A DNA stretch of 64,000 nt, taken from Paraburkholderia bannensis. Its GTDB lineage: Bacteria > Pseudomonadota > Gammaproteobacteria > Burkholderiales > Burkholderiaceae. The position numbers and the translations under genes were made by a program. Under the pieces are notes generated by a model, which was not told the origin of the DNA, made no database searches, and was given only the letters and a program-made list of their open reading frames with translations. Where the stretch lies: assembly GCF_014200455.1 (NCBI RefSeq), contig NZ_JACHBW010000004.1:1-64000 (forward strand), given 5' to 3'. Shown here piece by piece: positions 17,477 to 25,454 of this stretch (position 1 is its first letter; every line of letters starts with the position of its first letter).

Positions 17477-17998
17477 ATGTCTTACATCAGCACCGGCGTC
17501 GAGTACGGCTTGCATTGCCTGCTCTATCTGGCCGATCCCGACGGCGTTCGCGAAGCCAGCGTGCGCGATCTGGCCGAAATGCAGGGCGTTTCAGTCGATT
17601 ACGCCGCCAAGCTTTTTACGCGCCTGGCCAAGGCGGGGCTCGTTACTGCCACCGAAGGCATTCGCGGCGGCTTCACGCTTGCACGCGCGCCGCGGGCGAT
17701 CACGGTGCATGACGTAGTGGAAGCCATCGACGGGGAAAAGACGCTATTCGATTGCCGCGAAATCCGCGCTCAATGCGCACTGTTCGACGACGGCGCGCCC
17801 GCATGGGCCACGCGCGGCACCTGTTCGATCCACGCGGTCATGCAAGGCGCCGAGCGCAGCATGCGCGAGGAACTGAAAAAGCACACGCTCGCCGATCTCG
17901 CCACGCGCGCGCACTCCAAAGCGCCGGCAAGTCATGGCAAGCAGGTGGTTCAATGGTTTGGCGAGCGGGCCGCGAACCGGCGCAGCGATCGGGCTTGA
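17477..17998 (+). CDS. Rrf2-family transcriptional regulator
   Basis: A 173-residue winged-helix regulator of the Rrf2 family (IscR, NsrR, RsrR). The N-terminal YISTGVEYGLHCLLYLA and the recognition segment VSVDYAAKLFTRLAKAGLV are typical. Three cysteines in the loop region (FDCREIRAQC and, after about 24 residues, GTCSIH) are placed where Rrf2 proteins bind an iron-sulfur cluster, so redox, nitric oxide or iron sensing is likely. It is convergent with the NDH-2-like flavoprotein gene, which would fit a redox-responsive target. Confidence 0.85.
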   Translation: MSYISTGVEYGLHCLLYLADPDGVREASVRDLAEMQGVSVDYAAKLFTRLAKAGLVTATEGIRGGFTLARAPRAITVHDVVEAIDGEKTLFDCREIRAQCALFDDGAPAWATRGTCSIHAVMQGAERSMREELKKHTLADLATRAHSKAPASHGKQVVQWFGERAANRRSDRA

Positions 17999-18046
17999 TC
18001 TCAGCCTGACGCTGACGGCATGCCCGCGGTAAAACGCGGGCGCAAA

Positions 18047-18074
18047 AAAGCAGACTCTTTTGAGAGCCTGCTTT
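18047..18074 (-). terminator. Rho-independent terminator of the NDH-2-like gene
   Basis: AAAGCAG/CTGCTTT plus an inner CTC/GAG form a stem around a TTTT/AAAA loop. On the minus strand the stem is followed by six Ts. A second hairpin (18022-18041) lies next to it. The element sits 31 bp after the flavoprotein stop codon. Confidence 0.65.
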
Positions 18075-18104
18075 CACATTGCAACTTCAATAATCCGCGT
18101 TAGC

Positions 18105-19310
18105 TCAAGCAACCACGATCCGGCGCGGGTCGGCCGCCGCCAGCACCTCTTCGCGATCCGCGCGCGGCGGATAGATCCATTCGCTGTTGATGCGATGCTT
18201 GAGTTGCTTCGCCTGCTGGCCGCTCATCTTGACTTCGCGCTCCCAGCCTTCCGTATAGACCGCGCCCCACGCACCGAGATCGAGACAGGTCACGTATTTC
18301 GGCTGGCTGTAGGCGATGGTTTCAAGACCGAGCAGATCGGCGGCTGCATTGTGGCCTGCCGAGCGGCCCAGGTTCATCGCGTGCTGGCACGACATCAGCG
18401 TACGGTTGCCCACGTCGTCGGTGGCCGCGCTGGCGACGTCGCCGCTCGCATACACACCGGGCACGCCCTCGACCGCCAGATTGCGGTCCACATAGAGACG
18501 GCCCGCCGCATCGCGGGGCGCGGGAATCTGCGCGGTCAGCGCGCTGGCGCGCACGCCTGCCGTCCAGATCACGGTGTTCGATTCGATGCGCGTGCCATCG
18601 GCGGTCGTCACGCCATTGGCGTCGACGCGCGCAACGTCCTGGCCCAGCAGCAAGGTCACGCCCAGTTCGCGCAGTGCCGTTTCGATCACCGGCCGCGGGC
18701 CCGGGCCGAGATCGGGACCGATCGCATCGTTGCGCTCCACCACCACCACACGCACCTGCGCCCGCTGGCCGAGCGCGGCGCGCAGACGCGCGGGCATTTC
18801 CGCGGCCGTTTCGATGCCCGTGAAGCCGCCGCCCGCCACCACGATGGTATTGCGCGCCGGGGTATCCGGCTGATGCGCCAGATTGCGGATATGCGTTTCG
18901 AGCGCCGCCGCTTCGTCGACCTGGTCGACGCTGAATGCATGTTCGGCAAGGCCGGCGATTTCGGGGCGGTACAGCCTGCTGCCCGTCGCCAGCACGAGAC
19001 GGTCGTAGCCCATCGTGAAGGCACGCCCCTGCGCATCCTGCCCCGTCACTTCATGGCGATCGGTATGGATCTGGTCGACGGTGCCTTGCACGAACTTCAC
19101 GCCCACCGCATCGAAGATTTCCGTGAGCGGCGCCTTCATGTTCGCCGGGCCTTCCTCGTACAGACGCGGGCGCACATGCAGTTGCGGCTCCGGCGCGATC
19201 AAGGCGATTTCGACATCGGCGCGTTTGGCCTCGTCGATCACACGCGCCGCGCTCAGTGCGCTCCACATACCGGCAAAACCGGCCCCGACAATCAGAATTC
19301 GCTTCGACAT
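18105..19310 (-). CDS. NAD(P)/FAD-dependent oxidoreductase, type II NADH dehydrogenase-like
   Basis: A 401-residue pyridine nucleotide-disulfide oxidoreductase-fold flavoprotein resembling NDH-2, which passes electrons from NADH to quinone without pumping protons. The FAD motif GAGFAGMWSA is at residues 9-18, the NAD motif VVAGGGFTGIETAAEM lies near 157-172, and the second FAD contact is GVYASGDVAS. There is no CxxC redox pair. The C-terminus lacks an obvious membrane helix, so peripheral membrane binding is assumed. Upstream DNA carries a nested inverted repeat. A specific electron acceptor cannot be assigned. Confidence 0.85.
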   Translation of the reverse strand: MSKRILIVGAGFAGMWSALSAARVIDEAKRADVEIALIAPEPQLHVRPRLYEEGPANMKAPLTEIFDAVGVKFVQGTVDQIHTDRHEVTGQDAQGRAFTMGYDRLVLATGSRLYRPEIAGLAEHAFSVDQVDEAAALETHIRNLAHQPDTPARNTIVVAGGGFTGIETAAEMPARLRAALGQRAQVRVVVVERNDAIGPDLGPGPRPVIETALRELGVTLLLGQDVARVDANGVTTADGTRIESNTVIWTAGVRASALTAQIPAPRDAAGRLYVDRNLAVEGVPGVYASGDVASAATDDVGNRTLMSCQHAMNLGRSAGHNAAADLLGLETIAYSQPKYVTCLDLGAWGAVYTEGWEREVKMSGQQAKQLKHRINSEWIYPPRADREEVLAAADPRRIVVA

Positions 19311-19383
19311 GTTCCACTCCTGTAGATCGTAGCCTGAGCCCGATCGATATCGAACTACTGCATCCGGAAAAACGCGCTGCGTT

Positions 19384-19437
19384 GTCGCATCGCATAACGG
19401 CGATTCTATGAGTCGTAGTTATGCGTTACAATGCGAC
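19384..19437. promoter_or_regulatory. Nested inverted repeats upstream of the NDH-2-like gene
   Basis: Inner arms CGCATAAC (19391-19398) and GTTATGCG (19418-19425) and outer arms GTCGCAT (19384-19390) and ATGCGAC (19431-19437) are all perfect, placed 74-127 bp upstream of the gene's start. This two-tier symmetry suggests an operator, possibly for the nearby Rrf2 regulator. Confidence 0.45.
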
Positions 19438-19551
19438 TTGATGAAACACACTATTGACTCAAATCGCGATGATCGCTGACGACGCATTTCCCGACTCGTC
19501 GGATCGACCGGCGAGGCGTCCGCTCGTCTATGTGACGTCTGGAAATGCAAA

Positions 19552-19582
19552 AACGCCCGCGTGCAGATGGCACGCGGGCGTT
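19552..19582 (-). terminator. Terminator of the YbfB-type transporter gene
   Basis: Perfect 13-bp stem AACGCCCGCGTGC/GCACGCGGGCGTT with a 5-base loop, 26 bp after the minus-strand stop; on that strand it is followed by a T run. Confidence 0.85.
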
Positions 19583-19608
19583 CGCAGAACTTTATTCAGT
19601 TGTTCGAA

Positions 19609-20838
19609 TTAACTGCCCGTGATGCTCGAAGGTTGACTCATGAACAGATCCACAACGAATGCCAACGTCAGCGCAACGGCTGCGCAGGTGAAGATCAGCG
19701 CGTAGTTCTCGTGTGTATGTGAAAACAGGTACGAATAGCCATAGCCGCCCAGAGCCTGAAACAACGCGAAGGCCGTCGTCGCGCGGCTCCACGCAGCGCG
19801 CTGTTCCAGATGATCGTGCGGGATCAGTTCATGGATTCGGCCGAGCGCCACCGGCACGACGCCGGGTGTGAATGCGCCCAGTACAACGGTGGCGGTGAGA
19901 ATCGCGGCCGTATGACTCGACAGCGCCAGCAAAGCCACGGCGACAGCCTGAGCCAGCAGCGCAAATCGCCAGGTCAGACGAAAGCCGATGCGATCCGCCA
20001 CCTGACCGCACACGATCGGCCCGGCAATCGCCGCAACGCCGTACAGCACCCAGATATGCGCGCCGCTGGCCGCACCCTGCCCCAGACCGCGCGCCACGTA
20101 ATCGACGAGCAGCACCATCGCCGGCACGAGTCCGAGTGCATTGGCCGCGTATTGCGCGTAATGCACCCGCAACGCGCCGGTGGGTTTCGCAGCGCCGTGA
20201 TGCGCGCTGCCAGGAGCAGACGCGGCCACCGGCGCATCGGCGCGCGGCCAGCCGAACCAGCTGATCGCGGTGAGCAGGAGCGCAATCGCGCCCAGCCCCA
20301 TCCACGTCACACGCAGGCCGTAGTGGAGCAACCACGGAATCGCGGTGCCCGACGCCGCAATGCCCAGCCCCAGACCCAGAAAGATCATCCCACTCACGAA
20401 ACCGCGCCGGGCGGGCGGCACATGCGGCAGGATCGACGTGGCCACCAGCACCATGATCGCGCCGCCCGCCACGCCCGAAACGAGCCGCCACGCAAAAAAC
20501 CAGGCGATCGACAGCGCAAAGGCGCAGGCGAAAAACGCCAGCGTGGCGGCCGCCATGAGGCCGCGCAACGCCAGACGATTGCCCAGCAGGTGTGCGATGG
20601 GACGCCCGAGCAAGGCGCCCAGCAGATAGCCCGCGAAGTTAGCCGCGCCGAGCGTCACCGCCTGCGAGGCCGTGAACCAGTGGGCCTGAATCAAGGATGG
20701 AATCAGCGGCGTGTACGCGAAGCGCGCGAGCCCAATGGCGACGAAACTGCCGCACAGGCCCGCGAGCGTCGCGAACAGCGCCTGCGTATCGAGCCGATCA
20801 GGCCCGTCCACGCCAAGGGTGGAAGGAGTCGCCGACAT
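19609..20838 (-). CDS. YbfB/YjiJ-family MFS transporter
   Basis: A 409-residue inner-membrane transporter with about 12 predicted helices. LCGSFVAIGLARFAYTPLIP at the first helix and GAANFAGYLLGALLGRPIAHLLG match the YbfB/YjiJ branch of the major facilitator superfamily, whose substrates are largely unknown. The start at 20838 has GAGGAAA upstream; the longer frame upstream is not needed. It is divergent from an SDR gene with a palindrome between them, so the pair is probably co-regulated. Confidence 0.85.
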   Translation of the reverse strand: MSATPSTLGVDGPDRLDTQALFATLAGLCGSFVAIGLARFAYTPLIPSLIQAHWFTASQAVTLGAANFAGYLLGALLGRPIAHLLGNRLALRGLMAAATLAFFACAFALSIAWFFAWRLVSGVAGGAIMVLVATSILPHVPPARRGFVSGMIFLGLGLGIAASGTAIPWLLHYGLRVTWMGLGAIALLLTAISWFGWPRADAPVAASAPGSAHHGAAKPTGALRVHYAQYAANALGLVPAMVLLVDYVARGLGQGAASGAHIWVLYGVAAIAGPIVCGQVADRIGFRLTWRFALLAQAVAVALLALSSHTAAILTATVVLGAFTPGVVPVALGRIHELIPHDHLEQRAAWSRATTAFALFQALGGYGYSYLFSHTHENYALIFTCAAVALTLAFVVDLFMSQPSSITGS

Positions 20839-20859
20839 GTTTGCTTTCCTCACTTTATA

Positions 20860-20871
20860 TATCAATTGATA
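20860..20871. promoter_or_regulatory. Palindrome between divergent MFS and SDR genes
   Basis: TATCAATTGATA is a perfect 12-bp palindrome 21 bp upstream of the transporter start, in an AT-rich promoter region shared with the SDR gene. Such sites are typical for MarR, TetR or HxlR regulators; no regulator gene of these types is adjacent. Confidence 0.4.
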
Positions 20872-20975
20872 CAATACGAACGCATTCTATATCGAATGAA
20901 ACAAAACGCAAGCCTTGAGCGCAACGATGCAGCGCGCGCAGTACACTGCCCGTTCTTCACAAGACTGGAGCCAGC

Positions 20976-21770
20976 ATGAAAATCGACTTGTCAGGAAAAC
21001 TTGCGCTCGTTACCGGTTCTGCAGCAGGCATCGGTCTGGCTATCGCCAGGGGGCTTGCGGGCACGGGCGCGAAGGTGATCGTGAGCAGCCGTCACGAGGC
21101 CAATGTCCGCGACGCCGAAGCAGCGGTGCGCGCGGCCGTGCCCGGGGCGCAGGTGCAGGGTTTTGTCGGCGATCTGTCGAATGAAGCGGGCTGCGCCGCG
21201 CTGGTGAAAGCCTGGCCGAAGGTGGATATCCTCGTGAACAACCTGGGCGTGTTCAAGCAGCAGGACTTCTTCGAGATTCCCGACAGCGAATGGCTGCGTT
21301 TTTTTGAAACCAACGTGATGTCGGGCGTGCGGCTCTCGCGCGCCTACGCCGATGCGATGGCGAAGCAAGGTTGGGGCCGCATTGTGTTTATCTCGTCGGA
21401 ATCGGGGCTCAATATTCCCGCCGACATGATTCACTACGGCATGACCAAGACCGCGCAACTCGCTGTGGCGCGCGGCCTCGCCAAACGGCTTGCCGGCACC
21501 GGCGTGACGGTCAATTCGGTGCTGCCGGGCCCGACGCTTTCCGATGGCGTGGAAGCGATGCTCAAGGACGAGGTCGCGAAAACAGGCAAAAGCGCCGAGG
21601 AAGTGGCCACCGCTTTCGTGCGCGAGCATCGCTCGTCGTCGATCATCCAGCGCGCGGCGAGTGTGGAGGAAGTTGCAAACATGGTGGTGTACACCTGTTC
21701 GAAGGAGGCTTCGGCGACGACGGGCGCGGCGCTGCGTGTGGACGGCGGCGTGGTGGATACGATCGCCTGA
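20976..21770 (+). CDS. SDR-family oxidoreductase
   Basis: A 264-residue classical short-chain dehydrogenase. The cofactor motif TGSAAGIG is at residues 14-21, followed by DILVNNLGVF, catalytic serine in ISSESG and active-site YGMTK. The C-terminal TTGAALRVDGGVV is typical. The cofactor is probably NADP(H), given SSR after the second strand (inference). It is divergent from the YbfB-type transporter and ends at a strong terminator. The substrate is unknown; import by the transporter followed by oxidation or reduction here is one reading of the pair. Confidence 0.88.
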   Translation: MKIDLSGKLALVTGSAAGIGLAIARGLAGTGAKVIVSSRHEANVRDAEAAVRAAVPGAQVQGFVGDLSNEAGCAALVKAWPKVDILVNNLGVFKQQDFFEIPDSEWLRFFETNVMSGVRLSRAYADAMAKQGWGRIVFISSESGLNIPADMIHYGMTKTAQLAVARGLAKRLAGTGVTVNSVLPGPTLSDGVEAMLKDEVAKTGKSAEEVATAFVREHRSSSIIQRAASVEEVANMVVYTCSKEASATTGAALRVDGGVVDTIA

Positions 21771-21808
21771 ATACGCTACGGCGTCCTTAACAGGATGGAT
21801 CGAAAAAA

Positions 21809-21842
21809 CGGCCCGCGCATCGCAGCGCGGGCCGCTTTTTTT
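21809..21842 (+). terminator. Terminator after the SDR gene
   Basis: Perfect 10-bp stem CGGCCCGCGC/GCGCGGGCCG with a 6-base loop and a run of seven Ts, 38 bp after the stop codon. A-rich sequence on the other side means it may also stop minus-strand transcription from the DUF1328 gene. Confidence 0.9.
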
Positions 21843-21873
21843 ATCGTGAGACTGGTTACGCGATTCTAGCGCG

Positions 21874-22038
21874 TTAGCCTCGCCGCACGACGCCCAGCAG
21901 CAAAGTGACGAGAAACACCACGAGGAAAATGAAGAACAGGATCTTGGCAATCGATGCCGCACCCGCCGCGATGCCGCCGAAACCGAATACGGCGGCGATG
22001 ATTGCGATGATGAAGAAAATGACTGCGTATTGAAGCAT
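21874..22038 (-). CDS. DUF1328 small membrane protein
   Basis: A 54-residue gene too short for ordinary gene calling. The product starts [21 protein letters not shown], continues [19 protein letters not shown] and ends with VVRRG: two transmembrane helices around a small Gly/Ala turn, the DUF1328 (YtjA-like) pattern. GGAGG precedes the ATG. A close paralogue lies at 50637-50813. Members are often induced in stress or stationary phase; the molecular role is unknown. Confidence 0.88.
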   Translation of the reverse strand: MLQYAVIFFIIAIIAAVFGFGGIAAGAASIAKILFFIFLVVFLVTLLLGVVRRG

Positions 22039-22133
22039 GACGTCCTCCAGTCTCCGGTTCAGTCCGGGTTAAAGTTGGGCGCCGCGCGCACGCACGCGGC
22101 AGTTAAAAACAACACAGCTCAGTAGAAAATTAT

Positions 22134-22727
22134 TCAACGTTGCAGCGGCTCGACGGTATGAGTCGGGTCGAAATCGGACCAGTGACCGTGCTGCCAGCGC
22201 CCGTTGGCACGTTCGATCTGCTGACCGCCCGCCGCGCCCAGCACCTGTGCGGCCTGCTGCTGCGTCCCGGGACTGACGTGCACGGCCACCAGCACCCCCG
22301 ATTCGCGCGCGGCAGGCGTGCCGCCGGGGTCATGGCCGATATCGGGACGACGCCCGCGACCGCCGCCGCGCGTCTGCCACAGCGCGCCCGCAAGCGTGCC
22401 CACGTAGGCGCCCACGCCGGCGGCGACCGCCAGCACGAGCAGCGAACGTAAAAAGAGGAGCGAAAGCACGATGGCGACGATCACGCCAACCAGCGCGCCC
22501 GCCGCCGCTCCCGCTCCTGCGCCAAGCGAAGCCCAACGCGATTGCGGATCGGTGAAGCGGTCGCCGCCGACCGGGAAGCGAGCATGCTGGCCACCCGCAT
22601 GCTGGCCACCCGGATTGACGTAGAACAGCGACACGTCCTCATCGACGAATCCGTTGTTATGTAACTTGTCCATCGCCGCTTCGGCGTCGTTGAACATCGT
22701 GAAACGGCTCGCTACGATCAGAGACAT
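22134..22727 (-). CDS. Glycine-zipper membrane protein
   Basis: A 197-residue protein. An N-terminal soluble part (MSLIVASRFTMFNDAEAAMDKLHNNGFVDEDVS) resembles the general stress/SPOR-like segment that precedes glycine-zipper domains. It is followed by a GAGAGAAAGALVGVIVAIVLSL helix pair (about residues 70-115) with GxxxG spacing, then a soluble C-terminal domain. The start at 22727 has GGAG 8 bases upstream. It contains a tandem GGQHA duplication caused by a 15-bp repeat. The upstream DUF1488 gene ends 19 bp before it, so the two probably form an operon. Function unknown. Confidence 0.75.
   Translation of the reverse strand: MSLIVASRFTMFNDAEAAMDKLHNNGFVDEDVSLFYVNPGGQHAGGQHARFPVGGDRFTDPQSRWASLGAGAGAAAGALVGVIVAIVLSLLFLRSLLVLAVAAGVGAYVGTLAGALWQTRGGGRGRRPDIGHDPGGTPAARESGVLVAVHVSPGTQQQAAQVLGAAGGQQIERANGRWQHGHWSDFDPTHTVEPLQR
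22582..22611. repeat. 15-bp tandem duplication inside the glycine-zipper gene
   Basis: GCATGCTGGCCACCC occurs twice head-to-tail in frame, duplicating five residues (Gly-Gly-Gln-His-Ala). It is a likely slipped-strand event and could vary between strains. Confidence 0.9.
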
Positions 22728-22746
22728 GATGTGATCTCCTCGATGC

Positions 22747-23055
22747 TCAATGCAGCGCGTCAGGTAGATCGGGCACATCGGGCACATTCGGCGCGCGGAA
22801 ACGGCCGCTGTGCAGCACCACCGCGCCGCCGCCCTGCTCGATGGCGCGCGTGCAGACTGCATGAATGCGCGACTGGCCGCGCGCGAACGCTTCGCGCAAC
22901 GGCCCTTCGAGAGCCGACTGCGCGCCAAAGTGATCTTCCAGCGCCTCCGCCGTAATGGCGCAATCGAGCGCCTCGCCATCCACCTCGGCGACGAAGTGCA
23001 ACTGCAGATTCGCGCCGTCGAAACGCGGCGCATCGTTGCTGTAGTGGATATTCAT
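22747..23055 (-). CDS. DUF1488-family protein
   Basis: A 102-residue soluble protein beginning MNIHYSNDAPRFDG and containing HFVAEVDGEALDCAITAEALEDHFG, which matches the small DUF1488 family of proteobacteria. The start at 23055 is favoured by AGGGA about 9 bases upstream; a further ATG at 23079 lies in frame. It is the first gene of a probable two-gene unit with the glycine-zipper protein. No activity is known. Confidence 0.8.
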   Translation of the reverse strand: MNIHYSNDAPRFDGANLQLHFVAEVDGEALDCAITAEALEDHFGAQSALEGPLREAFARGQSRIHAVCTRAIEQGGGAVVLHSGRFRAPNVPDVPDLPDALH

Positions 23056-23208
23056 ATCGGCATCCCTGGTCATGGCCACCTGACCACGACATTTGCAAAC
23101 GCGCGGCGACTATGCAGCCGCCAGCGCCTCTTGAAGCTTCGTCAAACTTGCCTGACTACCTGCTTAACTCGGTGAGCAAGTGCGATGCCCGCGCTCTGCC
23201 GCGATGGC

Positions 23209-23541
23209 TTACTGGCTTGAATCAGGCGACGACTGCTGCGAACCCGGCATCGTTGACGGTGCGCGAGCGGGCGTGGCACCCGTTCCCGCACCCTGGCCGC
23301 CGCCCATGCCGGTCGTGCCCGGCGAGCCATAGCCGCTGGTGCCGTCGCCGTTCATGTTCTTGCTGTTGCGATTGCTGTCCGGCGCCACGCCGGCCGCGCC
23401 TTGCGTGTTGCCACCGCCCGCGCCTACGCCGTTGCTGCCGCCCATGCTGCCGCCGCTGCCGGCGGAACCACCCGCCGCGAACGCCGCGCCGGACAGCGCC
23501 ATTGCGAGAGTGAACGTCACTGCTTTCATCGTCGGATTCAT
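23209..23541 (-). CDS. Secreted Gly/Ser-rich small protein
   Basis: A 110-residue protein with a Sec signal peptide (MNPTMKAVTFTLAMALSGAAFA, cleavage after AFA) and a low-complexity mature part of Gly, Ser, Asn, Thr and Pro, therefore periplasmic or surface-exposed and probably disordered. AAGGAG precedes the ATG at 23541. It lies in a cluster of minus-strand envelope genes but with its own leader. No family function is known. Confidence 0.7.
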   Translation of the reverse strand: MNPTMKAVTFTLAMALSGAAFAAGGSAGSGGSMGGSNGVGAGGGNTQGAAGVAPDSNRNSKNMNGDGTSGYGSPGTTGMGGGQGAGTGATPARAPSTMPGSQQSSPDSSQ

Positions 23542-23776
23542 GATTGCGCTCCTTGAAAACGATCCGTTTGTCGACGTGCGGCAGCGCCTCATGGCACGCC
23601 GCGCGAACGCTATTGAAAGCGCAATCGACGTGCCACAGGGGCAGTGCGCAGCAGTAAGGAGAAGGGAGCGAAGAAGAAATACGGCCCGCATTGCGCGGGC
23701 CTGGGAACAGCAATCAGGACAATCGGAAACCAGCGATATTAATCAGTCATGCGAATCGTCACCGCGCAAGAGCGCG

Positions 23777-24655
23777 TCAGGCCTGATGCGTAGGATGCCA
23801 GCCATTGCGCTGGAACGAGGTAGCAAAAAACAGCACCTGATAGCGGATAGCGTTCGACCAGTACGACCACGTATGGCCGCCGGGCCGCTCCGCATAATCG
23901 TGCGGCACGCCTAGCGCAATGAGCTTTTCGTGCAAGGTGCGGTTGGACTGCACGAATGAATCGTTCACTCCGCAATCGATCGTCAGCGCGATACGCGCGC
24001 GCTCGAAACTGTCCGCGCCTTCGACGATGGCGTTGCGCGTCCAGAAATCGGCATGACGTGCGGGATTGCCGAAGATGCGGTCGATGCCGGGTTCGTCCTC
24101 GCAATTACGCGGATCGACCGCGCCGCTGATGCTGCCCGCGGCGCCAAAAGCCTCGGGATGATCGAGCGCGATACGCAGCGCGCCGAAGCCGCCCATGCTC
24201 AAACCCGTAATCGCGCGCGTCTGGCGCGTGGCGAGCGTGCGGAAATGCGCGTCGATGTACGAGACGACTTCCGTACCCACATAGGTCTCGTAGCGGCTCG
24301 CGGTGTCGAAGGGACTGTCGATATACCAGCTCTCGTGGCCGCCGTCGGGCATCACGAGCATGACGTGATAGCGGTCCGCCAGCTTGCCGATCTGCGTATT
24401 CGAAGTCCAGTCGGCGTAATTGCCGCCCGAACCGTGCAGCACATAAATGACCGGAAAGCGCGCCGCGCTGCTGCTGCGCGCGTAATCGTCCGGCAACACG
24501 ACGGTTGCATCGAAGGCGCGATGCATGGCCTCACTCGGAATCGAGACGATACGCGTCTGGAAAGCTCCAGCGGGCGCGGCAAGGAGCAGCGCGAAAAGCG
24601 GCGTCAGGAACAACACAAGTAGTTTGAAGGGCCGGAACGCGCGGGCTGTCAGCAT
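23777..24655 (-). CDS. Exported alpha/beta hydrolase (esterase D-like)
   Basis: A 292-residue protein with an N-terminal hydrophobic export signal (residues about 10-31, ending PAGAF), then an esterase D/S-formylglutathione-hydrolase-type fold. It has the oxyanion motif VIYVLHGSGGNYADW, nucleophile Ser in TGLSMGGFGA, the acid in TIDCGVNDSF and the catalytic His in PGGHTWSYW. A periplasmic carboxylesterase is therefore likely, related to the antigen 85/tributyrin esterase group. It is separated from the SOS-type gene by 154 bp. The substrate is unknown. Confidence 0.85.
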   Translation of the reverse strand: MLTARAFRPFKLLVLFLTPLFALLLAAPAGAFQTRIVSIPSEAMHRAFDATVVLPDDYARSSSAARFPVIYVLHGSGGNYADWTSNTQIGKLADRYHVMLVMPDGGHESWYIDSPFDTASRYETYVGTEVVSYIDAHFRTLATRQTRAITGLSMGGFGALRIALDHPEAFGAAGSISGAVDPRNCEDEPGIDRIFGNPARHADFWTRNAIVEGADSFERARIALTIDCGVNDSFVQSNRTLHEKLIALGVPHDYAERPGGHTWSYWSNAIRYQVLFFATSFQRNGWHPTHQA

Positions 24656-24809
24656 GAGTTGATCGCTCTTGTTTTAACTGCCACGGAAGGCACGACGCCT
24701 GCAATGACTCTAACAAGGGGCACTTACAGCCAAATTTCTACGAACCCTACGGCTTCCTTCACATTTGCCTTCAGACTACCTGGTGGTCTCCGCTTCTTTT
24801 CCCGACTGA

Positions 24810-25136
24810 TTAGTCTCCATTACGTCTGCGCCGCCGCAATCGCCCTTCCGGCTCGCCCTCGTGCAGCAGCCCCTTCTGGCGCGGCGTCAGCGGATCGGTC
24901 AGACAGGGCTCGGCGTCCAGATCCTGCTCGAACCGCTCCCAGATGCCCGCCGGCGTATTGGCCGATCCCACCCGGGTGCCGATCATCAGGCGAATCTGGT
25001 TCGCCCGCCGGACGGTGGAACGCAGCCGGTGAATCTCCCAAAGCAGCCGTAAAACGACGGGCAATGGGTGCCGGTCGTAGATATCGGCTAGCTCCGCCGC
25101 AGTGAGCGGCGGGAAATGACGATGATTCCGTCCCAT
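24810..25136 (-). CDS. Hypothetical protein under a LexA box
   Basis: I do not recognise a family. The product is 108 residues, mostly helical in appearance (LTAAELADIYDRHPLPVVLRLLWEIHRL, residues 11-38) with a strongly basic C-terminus ending RRRRRN, so nucleic-acid contact is possible. The start codon at 25136 is followed upstream by a near-consensus LexA operator 40 bp away, predicting repression by LexA and induction after DNA damage. No toxin, nuclease or polymerase motif is visible. It is a monocistronic gene. Confidence 0.7.
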   Translation of the reverse strand: MGRNHRHFPPLTAAELADIYDRHPLPVVLRLLWEIHRLRSTVRRANQIRLMIGTRVGSANTPAGIWERFEQDLDAEPCLTDPLTPRQKGLLHEGEPEGRLRRRRRNGD

Positions 25137-25176
25137 GATTGCGTCCTGCTTTGCGGTTCATTCGGCTCGCCGAGTA

Positions 25177-25192
25177 CTGTATATATATACAG
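25177..25192. promoter_or_regulatory. LexA (SOS) box
   Basis: CTGTATATATATACAG is a perfect 16-bp palindrome that satisfies the CTGT-N8-ACAG LexA consensus used by E. coli and beta-proteobacteria. The preceding TA also fits the 20-bp consensus. It lies 40 bp upstream of the hypothetical gene on the minus strand; the nearest plus-strand gene starts more than 260 bp away. Confidence 0.85.
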
Positions 25193-25454
25193 GTTAGCAC
25201 ACGTGGGAATTTTCCTGGAAGGTGTAGGAAATGGGGGATCATGAAGCGTTCAGGAACCGTTAAAGGCCAGCCAAGCGGCTCAGCCGGCTAAATCGGCAAG
25301 ACTTTCTCACTCCCCGCAACGCGCTCTCTCCCAAATCGGAACGTTTGGGATCATTTTGTTACACCTCTTACCCCCGGCCTCTGCCGGTGTTACAGAGGGC
25401 TTTCAGATTGCCCGCTATACTCCGCTCCATCTTAAAAAATGTATGGGCTCCTCC

